Source: Pedobacter sp. PACM 27299 (GTDB taxonomy: Bacteria; Bacteroidota; Bacteroidia; Sphingobacteriales; Sphingobacteriaceae). Taken from it: 64,000 nucleotides of DNA. Position 1 is the first letter of the stretch, and each line of letters starts with the position of its first letter. Both the position numbers and the translations under genes were made by a program. Below, piece after piece: positions 60,936 to 64,000 of this stretch. Where the stretch lies: positions 3,968,001-4,032,000 of the forward strand of contig NZ_CP012996.1 in assembly GCF_001412655.1 (NCBI RefSeq). The letters run 5' to 3'. The notes beneath the pieces are model-generated. The model ran no database searches. It was not told the origin of the DNA and saw only the letters and a program-made list of their open reading frames with translations.

Positions 60936-61529
60936 TTAATAATTCTTTCTGAGCTTGCCAAGCCTATCGGCAGACATACTCATATACTCTGCAACATATT
61001 TTAACTTAGTAGCCGCCAATAACTGAAGTAAAACTGCTTTATGCTTCAGATAACGATCCACCGTATTTAAGTTTTTGATATCATCGATATGCTCCTGTCT
61101 GAGTTTATCATAAGTTCCCCTGATCTTTTCAGTAATAAACTCCGTTTCTTTAAAGTCTTCCTTCAAATCAGTCCAATCCTGATAACTAATCAACAACATC
61201 CTAGAATCTTTTAATATTTCGATGGTACATTCAGATGGTTGCTGGCTAAAAAAACCTGGGGTCGTATATAAAAAGCTCTTTTCAGACCAAAACCACATAG
61301 TTTTTTCTTCAAAAGTCTCCCCATTTACCCTGATCTCCCTGGCAAGCCCATCCAGCATAAACCAAGCGATCTTTTGCTTCTCATGGAAATTCAATATCCT
61401 ACTTCCCTTTTTATAGGTAGTTTCCTGCAACTTACTTCTCAACATCGTCCGAAAACTGTGGTTCAGTGCAAGGTACTGCTCCAAGATTCGGATCAAGTTA
61501 TCGAAAGATTCATCAGTTACAGGATTCAT
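60936..61529 (-). CDS. Crp/Fnr-like regulator
   Basis: A 197-residue cyclic-nucleotide-binding-domain protein: the beta-roll region contains RILNFHEKQKIAWFMLDGLA, followed by a helical link and a short C-terminal segment with YVAEYMSMSADRLGKLRK. The DNA-binding helix is weakly conserved, typical of Bacteroidota Crp-like proteins. Its start overlaps the LuxR gene stop (ATGA), so both are translated together. Confidence 0.8.
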   Translation of the reverse strand: MNPVTDESFDNLIRILEQYLALNHSFRTMLRSKLQETTYKKGSRILNFHEKQKIAWFMLDGLAREIRVNGETFEEKTMWFWSEKSFLYTTPGFFSQQPSECTIEILKDSRMLLISYQDWTDLKEDFKETEFITEKIRGTYDKLRQEHIDDIKNLNTVDRYLKHKAVLLQLLAATKLKYVAEYMSMSADRLGKLRKNY

Positions 61530-62485
61530 GAGTACAAAGGGTTATGGGATAACATGAACTCATCGGCAAAACCCAATTTTTGCATGAGTTCAATCTTTTT
61601 ATTCACCCCGGTTTTAAAAAAAATATGTCTAATGTGCGTATCAACAGTCTTTTCAGAAATAAATTCCTGAACAGCAATCTCTTTGTACATGAGTCCAGTA
61701 CAAAGCAGCTCGGCAATCTTTTTTTCACGCGGCGTGAGTCCAAAATTATCGCAGCGCTTCAAAAATTTGTGCTGCTTATTCACATAGCCAGTCATTTTTT
61801 GTTCTTCTTCTACCCTCGCTTTTAAAACCGACTGTGCCATAAACAATATGGTCAGTAACAAAAATCCACAATTAGTGACCAGCACCTCTATCCATTGACT
61901 GATGTTAAAATAAGCGAATAAACTCAAACAAGCCCAAGGCAACACCGCGCAATACACCGCAATCAGCTCGACACTGTCAGAACAATAAATGGAAGCTTGC
62001 CTGGATTTAAACTTGGCCTTGATTGCTACAAAGATTGCCCACATCATGTAAACAGAATAACCAAAAGGAATAATTAGTCCATAACCAAGTGCAAAGTTGA
62101 GATCACCACTCTTACCATAAATCAGCACAAAAAACAAGCAGTAAGGCAGTAATAAAAATAGATGCACCCCATAAAAAGCCTGAAAACGCAACAATTTCAA
62201 ATCGAAACTTTTATAGAAATAAAAGGGGAAATAAGCAGCCATCAAAAATCCAGCACCATAGGCGATGATATTCTGCGTAACGATAGAAAATGAAAATTCA
62301 GGATCAGGAAAAAGACCAGAACTCACATTATAAAAAATCAACAGTCCCAATAAGATCAAATACCATAGTAAGGACTTATCCTCAGGGCAGGACAAATAAC
62401 GATACAGCTGAACAGCCAGCATCATTAATTCGAAGATCACAAAAACATAAGTGATCACATGCATCTCGGAGCCAAAAACTACCAT
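61526..62485 (-). CDS. Membrane-bound LuxR-type regulator
   Basis: A 319-residue protein with seven or so membrane helices in residues 1-220 and a C-terminal LuxR helix-turn-helix (about 248-305: LTPREKKIAELLCTGLMYKE, KTVDTHIRHIFFKTG). Such proteins probably sense the envelope and act directly on DNA. It overlaps the Crp-like gene (ATGA) and follows the GNAT gene by 27 bp. Confidence 0.82.
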   Translation of the reverse strand: MVVFGSEMHVITYVFVIFELMMLAVQLYRYLSCPEDKSLLWYLILLGLLIFYNVSSGLFPDPEFSFSIVTQNIIAYGAGFLMAAYFPFYFYKSFDLKLLRFQAFYGVHLFLLLPYCLFFVLIYGKSGDLNFALGYGLIIPFGYSVYMMWAIFVAIKAKFKSRQASIYCSDSVELIAVYCAVLPWACLSLFAYFNISQWIEVLVTNCGFLLLTILFMAQSVLKARVEEEQKMTGYVNKQHKFLKRCDNFGLTPREKKIAELLCTGLMYKEIAVQEFISEKTVDTHIRHIFFKTGVNKKIELMQKLGFADEFMLSHNPLYS

Positions 62486-62512
62486 AGCAGATCATTTATA
62501 ATATGATATTGT

Positions 62513-63085
62513 TTAAGTTTCCATTTTCATGAAGTATAATTTATAACCAAGGTTGATTTCATGATAAATCTCAAATCCAAATTTTTCATACCAAGGCACA
62601 TTTTTCAAAACTGAAGTTTCCAAAAAAATTGGCCTTTTCATCGCCCTGGCATCCGCAATTAAAGCCTCCAGTAATTCAGTACCAAGCCCCAGATTCTGAG
62701 CCCGGGGATGCACCCCAATAAACCAGAGGTAATACATCTTTACAATAGGCTTGGAATGTTTAACTAAGGATTCCCTTTTCATTATTTTAAACAACTGGCT
62801 AACACCAATTACCCTAAAAATCAGTTTCAGATCCCAAAACAACATACTTAGCGAACACATTTTTTTATCCGGAAGCATGACCAAAGCACAGGCGCGACCA
62901 TCTGCAGAAACAAAAACTTTCCCATAAGCCGTACACACCCTGAAAGCGTAATCCATCAGCTCAGTAAGCCGCTGGAAACGTAAATGATCTTGCTTTAGCA
63001 TATAATTCACACTCAGGTTATGCTCAAATGCCTTAGCTAAGATGGCCACAACGTGTTTCTTATCATTATTCAGCGTTTTTATCAT
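62513..63085 (-). CDS. GNAT-family N-acetyltransferase
   Basis: A 190-residue acetyltransferase: the acetyl-CoA-binding motif is LWFIGVHPRAQNLGLGTELL (about 125-144), followed by ALIADARAMKRPIFLETS and a C-terminal FGFEIYHEINLGYKLYFM. The acceptor is unknown. It lies between the TetR gene and the LuxR-type gene, in an apparent operon. Confidence 0.85.
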   Translation of the reverse strand: MIKTLNNDKKHVVAILAKAFEHNLSVNYMLKQDHLRFQRLTELMDYAFRVCTAYGKVFVSADGRACALVMLPDKKMCSLSMLFWDLKLIFRVIGVSQLFKIMKRESLVKHSKPIVKMYYLWFIGVHPRAQNLGLGTELLEALIADARAMKRPIFLETSVLKNVPWYEKFGFEIYHEINLGYKLYFMKMET

Positions 63086-63145
63086 ATCCTTTCATTTATA
63101 TTATATTTCAAGCAGTTAGGATCCATCTACATCTGATCGACCTTT

Positions 63146-63793
63146 TTAATCATTAAAAGACCATGCTAACATTTGCCGGATCGTTTTGGAAATCATTTCT
63201 CTTCCTTGTTCAGTTCTGATGTTAATCCCGCAATTAATAGCTTCATTTTTTTTGGATTGAAGTACCATATAGTAAATACCTGAAGTCATTATAGCGGATA
63301 ATGCCCGGAAATTCAGCTCAGATTTCTCAAAATACTTATCCGTATAAGAGAAAAATGGCTCAGCCATGCTTTCTCTTAAACTACTGAGCCGCTTTAAAAT
63401 GCTGCTATCCTCAGATATTTCAGACAGAATAATGTGCTGCATCTCTTCACTGTTATAAAAAAAGTTGAGCTGATTCTCCAGTAGCTCAGCAATACTACCA
63501 ACAATCTGTTCCTTGTTAGCCTGAGGATGAAAGACCTCAGGAAACTCTTTATTATCAGCCAGCCAAAAGTCTTTCTCTCTAATATAAGTTTCCACCAAGG
63601 TATCCACATCTCCAAAATACCGGTAGATCAAATTTTTATTTACTCCCGCAGTTTTAGCGATCCGGTTCAATCCCAGGCCCCGGTATCCATCTTCCTTTAA
63701 AATCACACCAATAGCGGCAATCAATTTACGCTCAGTTAAAACCCTATCCTTAACATTTTTTACTTCTTTTTTTTCATCTGGTATCTTTGTCAT
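63146..63793 (-). CDS. TetR/AcrR-family regulator
   Basis: About 215 residues from ATG 63793, preferred over the longer ATG at 63838 because that would run deep into the upstream gene. The helix-turn-helix is YRGLGLNRIAKTAGVNKNLI. The C-terminal domain is typical for ligand sensing. It overlaps the aminotransferase end by 20 bp, so it belongs to the same transcript as the aminotransferase and the GNAT gene. Confidence 0.82.
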   Translation of the reverse strand: MTKIPDEKKEVKNVKDRVLTERKLIAAIGVILKEDGYRGLGLNRIAKTAGVNKNLIYRYFGDVDTLVETYIREKDFWLADNKEFPEVFHPQANKEQIVGSIAELLENQLNFFYNSEEMQHIILSEISEDSSILKRLSSLRESMAEPFFSYTDKYFEKSELNFRALSAIMTSGIYYMVLQSKKNEAINCGINIRTEQGREMISKTIRQMLAWSFND

Positions 63794-64000
63794 ATATCCG
63801 GGAAATTTTAAGTTTTTTATCCATAAACTCAAAGGCATTTAAAGCCTTGTCCAGTTGCTCGGTGGTATGGGTAGCCATTAATGCCATTCTAATTCTTGCA
63901 TCTTTTTTGGACACCGCAGGATAGATGATACAGTTGGTGTACACTCCCGCCTTCAGTAGCATTTTGACGGCCTCAGCTGTTAGTGCAGGATCACCCAGCT
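63774..64000 (-). CDS. PLP-dependent aminotransferase, class I/II (C-terminal part)
   Basis: Only the last 75 codons lie within the window; the gene continues beyond 64000. The end GDPALTAEAVKMLLKAG, YPAVSKKDARIRMALMAT and a helix HTTEQLDKALNAFE match the C-terminal domain of the alpha-oxoamine synthase group (aminotransferase class I/II, such as 8-amino-7-oxononanoate or sphingoid synthases). It overlaps the TetR gene by 20 bp. The exact product cannot be told from this piece. Confidence 0.75.
   Translation of the reverse strand, partial: LGDPALTAEAVKMLLKAGVYTNCIIYPAVSKKDARIRMALMATHTTEQLDKALNAFEFMDKKLKISRIYDKDTR

Overview
The window looks like a chromosomal segment of a Bacteroidota bacterium of the Sphingobacteriaceae type, close to Pedobacter. 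The evidence is its moderately low G+C, promoter boxes of the TAnnTTTG type, SusC/SusD and TonB-dependent receptors, TraE-to-TraM conjugation genes of the CTnDOT class, an Hc1-like histone and a zeaxanthin-type carotenoid cluster. No rRNA, tRNA or CRISPR array was recognised.

Layout. 0-8 kb: a possible small toxin plus membrane partner (787-1506), an AbiE-type toxin-antitoxin pair with a likely operator (1645-3282), an isochorismatase-like hydrolase, an AraC regulator, a metallo-beta-lactamase-fold hydrolase, an NTF2-like protein and a beta-carbonic anhydrase. 8-22 kb: a TonB receptor, then a light or photo-oxidative stress regulon. Its leftward operon is SDR, flavin reductase, FAD oxidoreductase, a TIGR03643 gene with an internal stop, a DASH photolyase, an FeS-type photolyase that lacks its cluster cysteines, and a frameshifted DUF2256 gene. 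A divergent MarR regulator heads the rightward set: transthyretin-like protein, crtI, crtB, crtZ, a two-domain lycopene cyclase and a lipocalin. Facing promoter boxes and an inverted repeat in the shared gap suggest that MarR controls both arms.

22.9-33.2 kb: a defence island on the minus strand. It holds a 1410-residue PD-(D/E)XK-NACHT protein, an ABC/Rad50-like ATPase with a zinc-hook CxxC and a C-terminal HEPN-like motif coupled to a 62-residue protein, and a Hachiman pair (HamA nuclease, HamB helicase). The combination of Hachiman with an adjacent RloC-like ATPase is the best candidate for an unusual system. 33.2-38.3 kb: decayed genes (VOC protein, methyltransferase), orphan hypotheticals, a GIY-YIG-like nuclease and a RadC-like protein.

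38.3-50 kb: part of a conjugative element. TraE, F, G, three TraI-like proteins, J, K, L, M and RteC are present, but no relaxase, coupling protein, TraN or integrase is seen, so it is either truncated or continues elsewhere. It carries a 124-nt nested inverted-repeat element (38356-38479). 50-52 kb: a YdeI-like protein, then an XRE regulator divergent from a promoter that leads into a structured, apparently non-coding segment (51414-51529). 51.8-58.9 kb: SusC, SusD, a TlpA-like thioredoxin, and opposite them a DUF6520-like peptide and a MauE-like protein. 59-60.6 kb: two paralogous small proteins flanking a third. 60.9-64 kb: a Crp-like regulator, a membrane LuxR regulator, a GNAT acetyltransferase, TetR and the end of a PLP-dependent aminotransferase, probably one operon.

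All identifications come from reading the translated sequences and motifs; no database search was run.
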